6,467 bases of DNA from Thermoplasmata archaeon (GCA_013329495.1 DUKC01000138.1:1-6467); one strand, 5' to 3'. Positions 1 through 5,813 are shown, numbered from the stretch's first letter. The notes: generated by a model not told the origin, from the sequence alone. Translations and numbers: made by a program.

Positions 1-223
1 GCTTTAGTCGTTGGTAGTTTACACATATAAATATCTAACTTTCCATTCCTCCAATCATCCCCTACTATCTCATCCCCATAGATTGCACAAAACCTTTGCT
101 TTCCTTTGGCAGAACAAATAGGAATTTCTTTTCCTTGCTTTTTTCAAGGATTTTTTTAGAACCAGAAGTAAAAAGAGATGGAATTAGGATTAATGTTATT
201 CCAATCAATAAAGCCTTTTCCAT
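1..223 (-). pseudogene. Small putative exported protein at window edge, frame disrupted, incomplete
   Basis: An ATG at 223, four bases after the moaC stop and preceded by AGGAG, opens a 52-codon ORF. It starts M-E-K-A-L-L-I-G-I-T-L-I-L-I-P-S-L-F, a basic residue plus hydrophobic stretch resembling a signal peptide or membrane anchor, then a Lys-rich part, and stops at TAG (67-65). In another frame, after a TGA at 146-144, 47 codons stay open to base 1. They look protein-like: E-I-P-I-C-S-A-K-G-K-Q-R-F-C-A-I-Y-G-D-E, then V-G-D-D-W-R-N-G-K-L-D-I-Y-M-C. Adding one base near the A-rich 125-140 stretch would fuse signal peptide and cysteine-bearing domain. The AGGAG directly abuts the ATG, which is unusually close. 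I do not recognise the family. It could be intact with an assembly indel, or a decayed gene. Confidence 0.4.
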
Positions 224-226
224 CTC

Positions 227-670
227 CTATTTCCCCTTTTCTTTCCTAACAACTCTTATTCCATAAATTCGAGTATTGGGATATTGCCCTTTTTCGTCTT
301 TTTCTAGGTACTTTGTCATGTCCCAAATTGTCAGGAGTGCATTTGTGACTCCAACCAAAGCCTCCATCTCCACTCCTGTCTTGTACTCCGCTTTGACCTC
401 ACATCTTGCAGTTATCGCCGCTCTGTCAGATGCAAATGAGAGGTCTATGTTAGTGATAGGAATGGGATGGCATAGGGGAATCAAATCTGAGGTGCGTTTT
501 GTGGCCATTATGCCTGATGTGGTTGCAGCTGCCAGCACATCTCCTTTCTTTATTTTCTGCTCTTTTATCTCCTTGATAGTGCCTTCTTTTAGTCTTATCT
601 TTCCTTCTGCTATCGCCACTCTTTCAACGTTTGGTTTATCTCCAATATCCACCATTCTGACCTTATTCAT
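227..670 (-). CDS. moaC: Cyclic pyranopterin monophosphate synthase MoaC
   Basis: MoaC converts 3',8-cyclo-7,8-dihydro-GTP made by MoaA into cyclic pyranopterin monophosphate; the family forms hexamers in the cytosol. Counted from the upstream GTG (152 residues), the protein has M-V-D-I-G-D-K-P at 11-18, K-G-D-V-L at 47-51, K-R-T-S-D-L-I-P-L-C-H-P at 63-74 with the active-site Cys-His, K-T-G-V-E-M-E-A-L at 102-110 with the paired glutamates, and D-M-T-K at 122-125 with the catalytic Asp and Lys. All family active-site positions I can recall are present, so it should be functional. Three starts are possible: GTG at 685 with no ribosome binding site, ATG at 670 with a weak GAG six bases before it, and ATG at 655 directly before the conserved core. 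I chose 670. It lies in the moaA-moaE direction after a 140-base gap. Confidence 0.94.
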   Translation of the reverse strand: MNKVRMVDIGDKPNVERVAIAEGKIRLKEGTIKEIKEQKIKKGDVLAAATTSGIMATKRTSDLIPLCHPIPITNIDLSFASDRAAITARCEVKAEYKTGVEMEALVGVTNALLTIWDMTKYLEKDEKGQYPNTRIYGIRVVRKEKGK

Positions 671-677
671 CTTTATC

Positions 678-865
678 TCATCCACTCAATTTCAACAATT
701 TTCTATCTTTGATTACTCCTACCTCAACTTTTATGTTTTTCTAAGTATCTCCCTTACAGATTTAATGTTTGATAGCTTCCTTTCTGTAAGCTTGGTCCTC
801 AGCATCCTGATGAATTCTTGGCAATTTATTTCAACTCTTTTAATGGAATTAATTTTTTGACCTGG
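678..865 (-). other. moaE-moaC interval with overlapping, possibly frameshifted reading frames
   Basis: Within and after the moaE 3' end a second frame is open for 44 codons, from after a TGA at 868-866 to TAA at 733-731. It includes R-V-E-I-N-C-Q-E-F-I-R-M-L-R-T-K-L-T-E-R and S-V-R-E-I-L-R-K. A third frame continues at once from 740 with K-N-I-K-V-E-V-G-V-I-K-D-R-K-L-L-K-L-S-G to TGA at 680-678, overlapping the upstream possible moaC start. One extra A in the A5 run near 739 would join these two. One extra base near the moaE P-L-K would join them to moaE. There is no good start codon or ribosome binding site for an independent gene. It could be the missing moaE C-terminus, a decayed small gene, or noise. 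A TATA-like CATAAAAG lies near 729-736. Confidence 0.3.
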
Positions 866-1185
866 TCAATCAGCCACTCGCAACCCTTGAATGCTTCCTC
901 TCTGTGCCCTGAGGCGACTCCTATGAAAGAGATAGGCTCCTTAACCCTGAGTTTTCCCTCCCTGTGAACCACCACCGCATCCAAAAGGTTAAATTTTTTG
1001 ATAGCCTTTTGCGGTAACTCACTCAGTTGCTCAACCATGTTCTCATCTGTTTTTATTTCCACCGCCTCTCCTCCAAACTCACGAACCTTACCAAGAAAAA
1101 CTACCGTAGCCCCTGCTTTTGGTTGGTCCAATTCCCTGGTTAGCGAATCCACCTCAAATTTTTCCCTCTGTATCCTGGCTCGCAT
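826..1185 (-). CDS. moaE: Molybdopterin synthase large subunit MoaE (short C-terminus)
   Basis: MoaE, with the thiocarboxylated small subunit MoaD, inserts two sulfurs into cyclic pyranopterin monophosphate to make molybdopterin. The 119-residue product shows the family motifs in order: A-T-V-V-F-L-G-K-V-R-E-F near 26-37, V-H-R-E-G at 73-77, and F-I-G-V-A-S-G-H-R-E-E-A-F at 87-99, then W-L-I-D-Q-V-K-K-L-I-P. After that Pro the protein ends L-K-E-L-K. Typical MoaE proteins (about 140-150 residues) continue with a W-K-x-E motif, carrying one of two catalytic lysines, and a further segment ending near W-V. That part is missing or altered. K110/K111 and K116 may supply the lysines. The ATG at 1185 is fixed by a strong ribosome binding site, 3 bases after the moaA stop. 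No moaD is in the window, so the partner must be encoded elsewhere. Confidence 0.88.
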   Translation of the reverse strand: MRARIQREKFEVDSLTRELDQPKAGATVVFLGKVREFGGEAVEIKTDENMVEQLSELPQKAIKKFNLLDAVVVHREGKLRVKEPISFIGVASGHREEAFKGCEWLIDQVKKLIPLKELK

Positions 1186-1188
1186 GCT

Positions 1189-1196
1189 TCACCTCC
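1189..1196 (-). promoter_or_regulatory. Strong ribosome binding site of moaE overlapping the moaA stop
   Basis: GGAGGTGA on the minus strand contains the moaA stop codon TGA as its last three bases and sits 3 bases before the moaE ATG at 1185. It is the best Shine-Dalgarno sequence in the window, fixes the moaE start, and implies translational coupling of moaA and moaE. Confidence 0.8.
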
Positions 1197-2097
1197 AATA
1201 GGGTTCCCTCCTCAAGCAGCACTCTTTGAAGAGAGAAATGAGCTCCTCCTCATCTGGTGCGTTCAAAGCATGCTTGAGATCAAGATGATTATCATTCCTA
1301 AGCAAGCATGGTTTTAACTCTCCTTGTGATGTAACCCTTATTCTTTTGCAGTTACTGCAGAACTGAGTGTTGTGCATGGGCCTGACAACCTCAATTTCTC
1401 CCCCATTGATAAAATATTTGCACCTGTTCTGCATCGAGCGCTCCACTACCTTGCTGGATTTTTGTCTAAGTCTCTCTTCAATTTGAGTCAAGTCAGTATG
1501 ATACGTTCTGTAAAAATCTTTTAAACTGCCTTCTTTTGAAGTGTGCAATTCGATCAACTGAAGAATAAGTCCGTTTTCTTTTGCAAACTTGAACATGGGT
1601 TCTATTTCTTTTTCGTTTATTCCCTTCATCAGAACCATATTCAATTTTATCGGATAAAAACCAGCATCTCCTGCAGATTCTATTCCTTTTAATACATCCT
1701 TCAAGCAATTTCTGCCGGTTATTTTCTCGCAATCCTCTTCGTTGAGGGTATCAAGCGAAACGTTGATTCTCGACAGACCTGCATCTTTTAAATCCTCTGC
1801 CATTTCTTTTGTTAGGATTGTGGCATTAGTAGTCAAGGAAACATCCTCATAATACGGCGAAATAGCTCCTATTATCTCTTTCAAATCCCTTCTTAATAGA
1901 GGTTCTCCGCCAGTAAATTTTATCTTTTTTATTCCTAGTTTAGCTCCAACCAGCGCAACTCTCTCGATTTCTTTTGCTGTTAGTTCATGCGTTGAAGTGT
2001 TTTCTCCCTCCTTGTGGCAGTAAATGCAATTCAAGTTGCACTTCTGGGTTAGTGAAAACCTAATGCCCGTTATTTCTCTTCCCCATCTGTCTATCAT
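1189..2097 (-). CDS. moaA: GTP 3',8-cyclase MoaA (radical SAM)
   Basis: MoaA carries out the first step of molybdenum/tungsten pterin synthesis, the S-adenosylmethionine-dependent rearrangement of GTP to 3',8-cyclo-7,8-dihydro-GTP, in the cytosol. The 302-residue product has the radical SAM cluster motif C20-x3-C24-x2-C27, the SAM-binding F-T-G-G-E-P-L-L-R at 61-69, and N-V-S-L-D-T-L at 112-118. The second, substrate-binding [4Fe-4S] cluster ligands are C247-x2-C250 and C264, within F-C-S-N-C-K-R-I-R-V-T. It ends E-P-Y-W-R and lacks the Gly-Gly C-terminus that bacterial and human MoaA need for activity; a family difference in archaea is more likely than damage. The ATG at 2097 matches the family start. 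The stop TGA overlaps the moaE ribosome binding site, so the two genes are co-transcribed. Upstream AOR is a probable user of the cofactor. Confidence 0.95.
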   Translation of the reverse strand: MIDRWGREITGIRFSLTQKCNLNCIYCHKEGENTSTHELTAKEIERVALVGAKLGIKKIKFTGGEPLLRRDLKEIIGAISPYYEDVSLTTNATILTKEMAEDLKDAGLSRINVSLDTLNEEDCEKITGRNCLKDVLKGIESAGDAGFYPIKLNMVLMKGINEKEIEPMFKFAKENGLILQLIELHTSKEGSLKDFYRTYHTDLTQIEERLRQKSSKVVERSMQNRCKYFINGGEIEVVRPMHNTQFCSNCKRIRVTSQGELKPCLLRNDNHLDLKHALNAPDEEELISLFKECCLRREPYWR

Positions 2098-2141
2098 TTT
2101 ATTTTATTTCAGTCTGTTAACACGGGACTGAGTCTTAAATC

Positions 2142-2329
2142 TTATCGTTTTCTCTTTTTAAAGGCATCTTTTTCTTCTTCAATGCCAACACCTGATTCTA
2201 TCCCTAAGTGAGAAGGTCAACTGCTTTCCAACTCACAGATTGAGCTAACTCGATTTTGCCGATGGAAAGGCAGAAATCACTCCAGCGCTTCAATAAAGGT
2301 CTATTGATCCCATGCCTTTCCTCCCCCAT
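2142..2329 (-). pseudogene. Small hypothetical gene between AOR and moaA, reading frame disrupted
   Basis: An ATG at 2329 opens a 41-codon ORF ending at TAG (2206-2204). It has a protein-like composition: R-P-L-L-K-R-W-S-D-F-C, then S-I-G-K-I-E-L-A and S-W-K-A-V-D-L-L. In the next frame, right after a TGA at 2219-2217, 24 codons read S-H-L-G-I-E-S-G-V-G-I-E-E-E-K-D-A-F-K-K, then R-K-R and TAA at 2142. Adding one base near 2206-2216 would join the two into an acidic/basic, mostly helical protein of about 64 residues. No Shine-Dalgarno sequence precedes the ATG; a strong GGGGGAGG lies just inside the ORF. I do not recognise the family. It could be a decayed gene, an assembly indel in an intact gene, or two chance frames. 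There is no other content in this gap besides promoter-like boxes near its left end. Confidence 0.35.
2155..2162 (-). promoter_or_regulatory. TATA-like box upstream of moaA
   Basis: TTTAAAAA on the minus strand lies about 60 bases before the moaA ATG, which would give a leader of roughly 35 bases. A second candidate, GATTTAAG at 2134-2141, is about 40 bases upstream and would give a leader of about 15 bases. There is no Shine-Dalgarno sequence before the moaA ATG, which favours a short leader. Either may instead belong to the tail of the small gene overlapping this stretch. Confidence 0.3.
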
Positions 2330-2331
2330 GT

Positions 2332-2336
2332 AAAAA
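2332..2336 (-). terminator. Weak oligo-T terminator candidate after AOR
   Basis: A run of five T on the minus strand follows GCTC about 53 bases past the AOR stop, just before the putative small ORF starting at 2329. It is short, so read-through toward moaA is possible. Confidence 0.25.
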
Positions 2337-2388
2337 GAGCAAGCTTTGGGACAAGACCATTTTTAAGAATCAAACTCTATATTTTTTC

Positions 2389-4254
2389 TCACTTATTGGC
2401 GTTCTGCAACTCTCTTGCAACATCTTCCAGTCCGAGGTCCAAGAGCTTCCCTTCAGAGGGCATTCCTCCCACCCACTCTCTAGTTTTGTAGTACTCTCCC
2501 AGTATCTCCTTCCAAGGCGGAACTTTTCCAGCAGCTCCTCCTTCCTTATGGGGTGCTTGGAATCTCTGCGGTAACACAAAATCCCATTCAGGCACAAGAC
2601 CCATCCTGAGGTTGAATGCATGTTGCAGGTTGAGCACCCGTTCTCCTATGGTTCTAGCATCACGTGGGGTCATGTTCCATCCAGTGATGGCCTTGAGTAA
2701 TCCCATCTGATCGGTCAGGTTTACGCCCGAGGAAAAGTAGGGAAAGCACCATGTTAGGCTGTTCCAGAACTGTTGTATGTCCTGATACACAACTCCGATC
2801 TCACCCTTTCCTTTAACCTGAAACCTGCCCATCGGTTCGTTGTACCCAAGCTCTGGTAATGTCTCTCCAGCCTCAATACCTTCGGATGCGCCGTGGAGGT
2901 GGCATGAGCCCCGCGGAGATGTTATTGTGGTGATCACCATCGAAAAGAAGGCTCTCGGATCATGCCCAGCAACTCCCATGTTCATTACTCCGATCGCAAA
3001 AGGCTTGCTCTCAGGGAACTTTGATGAGCAAGAAGACAGTCCCTCTGCCATCAAATCGCCTATGCCCTCTCTATTAGCAATCCTCTCGACCATTTCGACT
3101 AGAGCCTCACCACTTCCCCAATCCAGTTTAATGCCACCAGTGTCAGCCTTGGTTATCATTCGCTTCTCATAGCCCTCGAAAGCCCAGCCCAAAATGGCAC
3201 CAAGCTCTATGGTGTCCATGCCAAATCGATTGCATAGATCATTTGCAACCACTATCGATTTCAGGTCATCCACCAAAAGATTGGAGCCCAGCATGGCTAG
3301 TGTCTCGTACTCGGGACCCGAGGTTTCATTAGGATAGCCCTTGGCTGTTATCTTCCTGTGGCAGCCCATCACGCAGTACTCGCACGGCCAGCGCTTTATC
3401 TTAAGCTCTTCTGTATATCTAGGAACTCCGATCTTTTCTGCGCCCTCTTTCCATCTGTCTTGCTTGAAGTTCATTATGGGCAGCAGACCATTTGCCTCCC
3501 TCGGCACGACAACTATCGGTTGACCGTGTTCAGCGTTTATTTTGGTGAACTCCGCTTTCTTCACTTTCGGTAGTATCTCTTCTTTGTATATTCTCATTAG
3601 TTCATCCCTGTCTTTTAGTGGAGGGTCCAAGGATCCCCTCGCAACCAAGGCTTTCAAGTTCTTGCTTCCCATCACTGCGCCCATTCCTGTTCGTCCAAAG
3701 CAACCGTGTTTGTCGTTGAGGATGTTAGCAAACCTAACGAGGTTCTCTCCGGCCGGGCCGATGGCGGCTACACTTATCCCGCGCTCGCTGATGTCCCTCT
3801 TTATGGCATCGGTGGTGCCAACGGTTTCCATGCCCCAGTAGGTGCTGGCATTCCTGATTTCCACCTCGCCATCGTGAGCGTAAAGATAAACAGGTCTCTT
3901 GCTCCTTCCAGCTATGGCGATCGCATCGATTCCGGATTTTTTCAATACGGGTCCTAGGTGTCCTCCAGCGTTTGACTCCCCCCAAAATCCTGTCAGAGGC
4001 GATCTCGCGGCTGCGGCACATCTCCCTGCGCTTGCTATCGGCGCCGCTTGGAAAGGCCCCGTCGCAAACACGAGCAAATTCCTTGCACCCAATGGATCAG
4101 CATGCTTTGGCACCCAGTCCCAGATAAGCCTTGCTGCAAAACCTGCCCCACCCAGATACTTTTTCGCAAACTCCTCATTAAACTTCTGAAAACTTACCTT
4201 GGAATTGGTGAGATCCACCCTCGCCATCTTGCCCCAATATCCTCCTTTTAACAT
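2389..4254 (-). CDS. aor: Aldehyde:ferredoxin oxidoreductase (tungsten-pterin, AOR family)
   Basis: AOR-family enzymes are cytosolic, oxygen-sensitive proteins that oxidise aldehydes to acids and pass electrons to ferredoxin. They hold a tungsten (or molybdenum) bis-pterin and a [4Fe-4S] cluster. I start at the ATG at 4254 (621 residues) because Y-W-G-K-M-A-R-V-D-L matches the family's N-terminus. A TTG at 4278 would add eight residues; an ATG at 4227 preceded by GGAGG would cut off the conserved start. Numbered from the TTG, the pterin-binding N-terminal domain includes A-R-S-P-L-T-G-F near 91-98, I-G-P-A-G-E-N near 173-179 and G-A-V-M-G-S-K-N-L-K-A at 200-210. Cluster ligands are C299, C302, C306 and C511; G-P-E-Y-E is at 321-325 and R-G-S-C-H at 456-460. 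The usual D-P-R-G reads D-P-R-A here. Length agrees with the family (about 605-620). The gene is richer in G+C than its neighbours. The subtype (AOR, FOR, GAPOR or WOR) is not resolved. Confidence 0.93.
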   Translation of the reverse strand: MLKGGYWGKMARVDLTNSKVSFQKFNEEFAKKYLGGAGFAARLIWDWVPKHADPLGARNLLVFATGPFQAAPIASAGRCAAAARSPLTGFWGESNAGGHLGPVLKKSGIDAIAIAGRSKRPVYLYAHDGEVEIRNASTYWGMETVGTTDAIKRDISERGISVAAIGPAGENLVRFANILNDKHGCFGRTGMGAVMGSKNLKALVARGSLDPPLKDRDELMRIYKEEILPKVKKAEFTKINAEHGQPIVVVPREANGLLPIMNFKQDRWKEGAEKIGVPRYTEELKIKRWPCEYCVMGCHRKITAKGYPNETSGPEYETLAMLGSNLLVDDLKSIVVANDLCNRFGMDTIELGAILGWAFEGYEKRMITKADTGGIKLDWGSGEALVEMVERIANREGIGDLMAEGLSSCSSKFPESKPFAIGVMNMGVAGHDPRAFFSMVITTITSPRGSCHLHGASEGIEAGETLPELGYNEPMGRFQVKGKGEIGVVYQDIQQFWNSLTWCFPYFSSGVNLTDQMGLLKAITGWNMTPRDARTIGERVLNLQHAFNLRMGLVPEWDFVLPQRFQAPHKEGGAAGKVPPWKEILGEYYKTREWVGGMPSEGKLLDLGLEDVARELQNANK

Positions 4255-4301
4255 CGTCCCTATCTCTACCTGTTTCAACCATAACGATAGCGTAGTTATT
4301 A

Positions 4302-4310
4302 GTTATATTA
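4302..4310 (-). promoter_or_regulatory. TATA-box candidate for the AOR gene
   Basis: TAATATAAC on the minus strand sits about 25 bases before position 4280. A start of transcription near 4280 would give a leader of about 25 bases to the ATG at 4254. It would also place the TTG at 4278 essentially at the transcript's 5' end. Placement rests on archaeal spacing rules only. Confidence 0.35.
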
Positions 4311-4350
4311 CAACTGAATCAAAATACTTAATCTTTGTCTACTTTTGAAT

Positions 4351-4425
4351 TTAGGTCCAACTTGTCTCAGATCCTTCACAATCGATTTTCGCTCTCTCAA
4401 TGAGAGCGTTAACAAGCTCTCTCAT
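4351..4425 (-). pseudogene. 24-codon ORF coupled to ACD alpha; possible remnant of the beta subunit
   Basis: The alpha stop TGA shares its last base with an ATG at 4425-4423, the arrangement expected for a translationally coupled downstream subunit gene. The frame reads M-R-E-L-V-N-A-L-I-E-R-A-K and stops at TAA (4353-4351) after 24 residues. The opening helix with L-I-E-R-A-K loosely resembles the N-terminal helix of ACD beta subunits, but nothing like the ATP-grasp domain follows. The overlap and ORF are seen directly. Its identity as a truncated beta gene is an inference; it could equally be a tiny leader peptide or chance. Confidence 0.3.
4390..4424. repeat. Alternating GCTCTC/GAGAGC repeats able to form two exclusive hairpins
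   Basis: On the plus strand GCTCTCTCA occurs at 4391-4399 and again at 4416-4424, with its partial reverse complement GAGAGC at 4402-4407 between them. The middle element can pair with either side. One option is a 7-bp stem CGCTCTC/GAGAGCG (4390-4396 with 4402-4408) around a 5-base loop; the other is a 6-bp stem (4402-4407 with 4416-4421) around 8 bases. It lies just after the ACD alpha stop, inside the 24-codon ORF, between ACD and AOR. No T-run follows the minus-strand hairpin, so it is not an ordinary terminator. It could be an RNA-processing or stability element. Confidence 0.4.
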
Positions 4426-5783
4426 CAAGTCCTGGTGTTTTCTGCCCACTGCCACACTGCTTCAAGAGTCTTTACTGCACTTTCTGGTTCGGGATAAGCT
4501 GCAACGCCTAACTTTTCGAACGACCTTATTCTTTCTATCGCTTCTCTGCCCCCTACCAAATAGGCGATTATGGGTAGACGGTCTGCGTATCGTCCTACCA
4601 CCTCAGGCAATTTTTCTGTGAGTCCAGGAGGCTGAGGTGAGGTGCCGCACAAGATACAATCCACTTCCTTGCTCTCAACCAATATATCCAATGTATCCTT
4701 ATACATTCTGTCAACTGCGCTAGCGGTCAAATCTATTGGATTTTCAACAGATGCAAAAGGAAGAACGACTTTTTTGAGCTCAGATTTTGTTCTCGAACTG
4801 AGGTTAGCCACTCTGAGAATGCCATGAGATTCTATCAGATCGCAGCAGGTCACACAGAATCCACCAGCATTTCCTATTATCGCAACTCTTCTTCCTTTGG
4901 GCGGCAGAGTGTAAGCAAGTGCTCTGCCCAAGTCTATCAACTCGTTTGGCGTTTTCGCTCTTATAACTCCACACTGTTTGAACGCACCATCTACAACTTG
5001 GTCAGACCCTGCTAGAGAACCAGTGTGCAGGCTCGCAGCCCTTTTACCTCTCTCAGTCCTACCCGCTTTAATCACAACTATAGGTTTCTTTGGGGATATT
5101 TTTTTGCATCTTTCCCCAAACCCTTTTGCATCCTTAAAAGATTCAAGATAAACACAGATTGCTTTTGTTTTCTGATCATTTGCAAAGTAGTCGATGCATT
5201 CATTCTCGTTTATATCCAGTTTATTTCCCAGGCCAACGAAGGCAGAAATTCCAATACCATAGAGCGCCAGTCTGTCCATCAGGGTGGCTGCTATTGCCCC
5301 ACTCTGTGAAATAAAGGCTATCTTTCCTTCTTTCGGCCTCTGCATTCTATCAGGGGGAAGAAAAAGAGTATCAATCTTGTTCCCAGGAAAATATATCCCC
5401 AAGGTGTTCGGACCGAGTATTCTCATCTTGCCTTTTGTTTTTAGAATTTGTTTTTCAGCTCTTTTCCCTCGCTCTCCAGTTTCTTTAAAACCTCCTGCTA
5501 TTACAATTGCATTCCTAACTTCAACGCTTGCGCATTCCTTAATTGCGCCTAGAACGAGAGGGGCTGGAAGAGAAATGACGGCGAGGTCAATTTGCTTTTC
5601 TATTTCTGTCACTGACCTGTAGCATTTCAATCCTTCAATTTTCGGCTCTTTCGGATTTATTGGATATACCTCTGCTCTGCTTTCTTTGACCTGGCGCAAA
5701 ACTATATTCCCCACCTTGCCTTTTTTTGCAGATGCACCAACGACCGCTATTGATTTTGGATTAAAAAGTTGCTCCAAGCTCAT
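4425..5783 (-). CDS. Acetyl/acyl-CoA synthetase (ADP-forming), alpha subunit
   Basis: The cytosolic ADP-forming acyl-CoA synthetase converts acyl-CoA, ADP and phosphate to acid, CoA and ATP, the main energy-saving step of many acid-fermenting archaea. The 452-residue product opens with M-S-L-E-Q-L-F-N-P-K-S-I-A-V-V-G-A-S-A, the CoA-binding Rossmann fold typical of the family. A succinyl-CoA-ligase-like domain follows, with S-Q-S-G-A at 159-163, a glutamate in Y-L-E at 214, and the phosphohistidine motif S-L-H-T-G-S-L-A-G-S-D with the active His at 253. The C-terminal P-E-P-E-S-A-V-K segment near 431-438 closes the second ligase domain. Length and motifs match stand-alone archaeal alpha subunits (about 460 residues), not the roughly 700-residue alpha-beta fusions. 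The ATP-grasp beta subunit that should complete the enzyme is not beside it; only a 24-codon ORF overlaps its stop. Substrate (acetate, branched or aryl acids) cannot be told. Confidence 0.93.
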   Translation of the reverse strand: MSLEQLFNPKSIAVVGASAKKGKVGNIVLRQVKESRAEVYPINPKEPKIEGLKCYRSVTEIEKQIDLAVISLPAPLVLGAIKECASVEVRNAIVIAGGFKETGERGKRAEKQILKTKGKMRILGPNTLGIYFPGNKIDTLFLPPDRMQRPKEGKIAFISQSGAIAATLMDRLALYGIGISAFVGLGNKLDINENECIDYFANDQKTKAICVYLESFKDAKGFGERCKKISPKKPIVVIKAGRTERGKRAASLHTGSLAGSDQVVDGAFKQCGVIRAKTPNELIDLGRALAYTLPPKGRRVAIIGNAGGFCVTCCDLIESHGILRVANLSSRTKSELKKVVLPFASVENPIDLTASAVDRMYKDTLDILVESKEVDCILCGTSPQPPGLTEKLPEVVGRYADRLPIIAYLVGGREAIERIRSFEKLGVAAYPEPESAVKTLEAVWQWAENTRT

Positions 5784-5806
5784 GAAAAAGATATAAGAAT
5801 TGAAAG

Positions 5807-5813
5807 ATAAAAC
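5807..5813 (-). promoter_or_regulatory. TATA-box candidate for ACD alpha gene
   Basis: On the minus strand TTTTATC starts 30 bases before the ATG at 5783 and is preceded by a purine-rich GGAAAG that could serve as a BRE. No Shine-Dalgarno sequence precedes the ATG: the bases just upstream are pyrimidine-rich. Together these suggest a leaderless or nearly leaderless archaeal transcript starting at or next to the ATG. Confidence 0.4.

Noticed and set aside
678..740. The frame ending in K-L-L-K-L-S-G as a moaD (ubiquitin-like) gene
   Set aside because: It is only 20 codons, lacks the beta-grasp body and ends in a single Gly rather than Gly-Gly, so the resemblance is too slight.
276..860. Plus-strand ORF of 194 codons opposite moaC and the moaE-moaC gap
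   Set aside because: It is antisense to a clear moaC with all active-site motifs. Its Ser/Phe/Ile-rich text is what the complement of Lys/Glu-rich coding DNA gives.
2370..2621. 83-codon minus-strand ORF at the 3' end of AOR
   Set aside because: It overlaps AOR in another frame, has a cysteine/tryptophan/serine-rich unstructured composition, and AOR reads intact through it.
3734..4021. 95-codon minus-strand ORF inside AOR
   Set aside because: Arg-rich shadow frame of a G+C-richer coding region, with no independent start signal.
5025..5622. Several plus-strand ORFs opposite the ACD alpha gene
   Set aside because: Antisense to the phosphohistidine and CoA-binding domains of a well-matched protein, with no ribosome binding sites or family resemblance.
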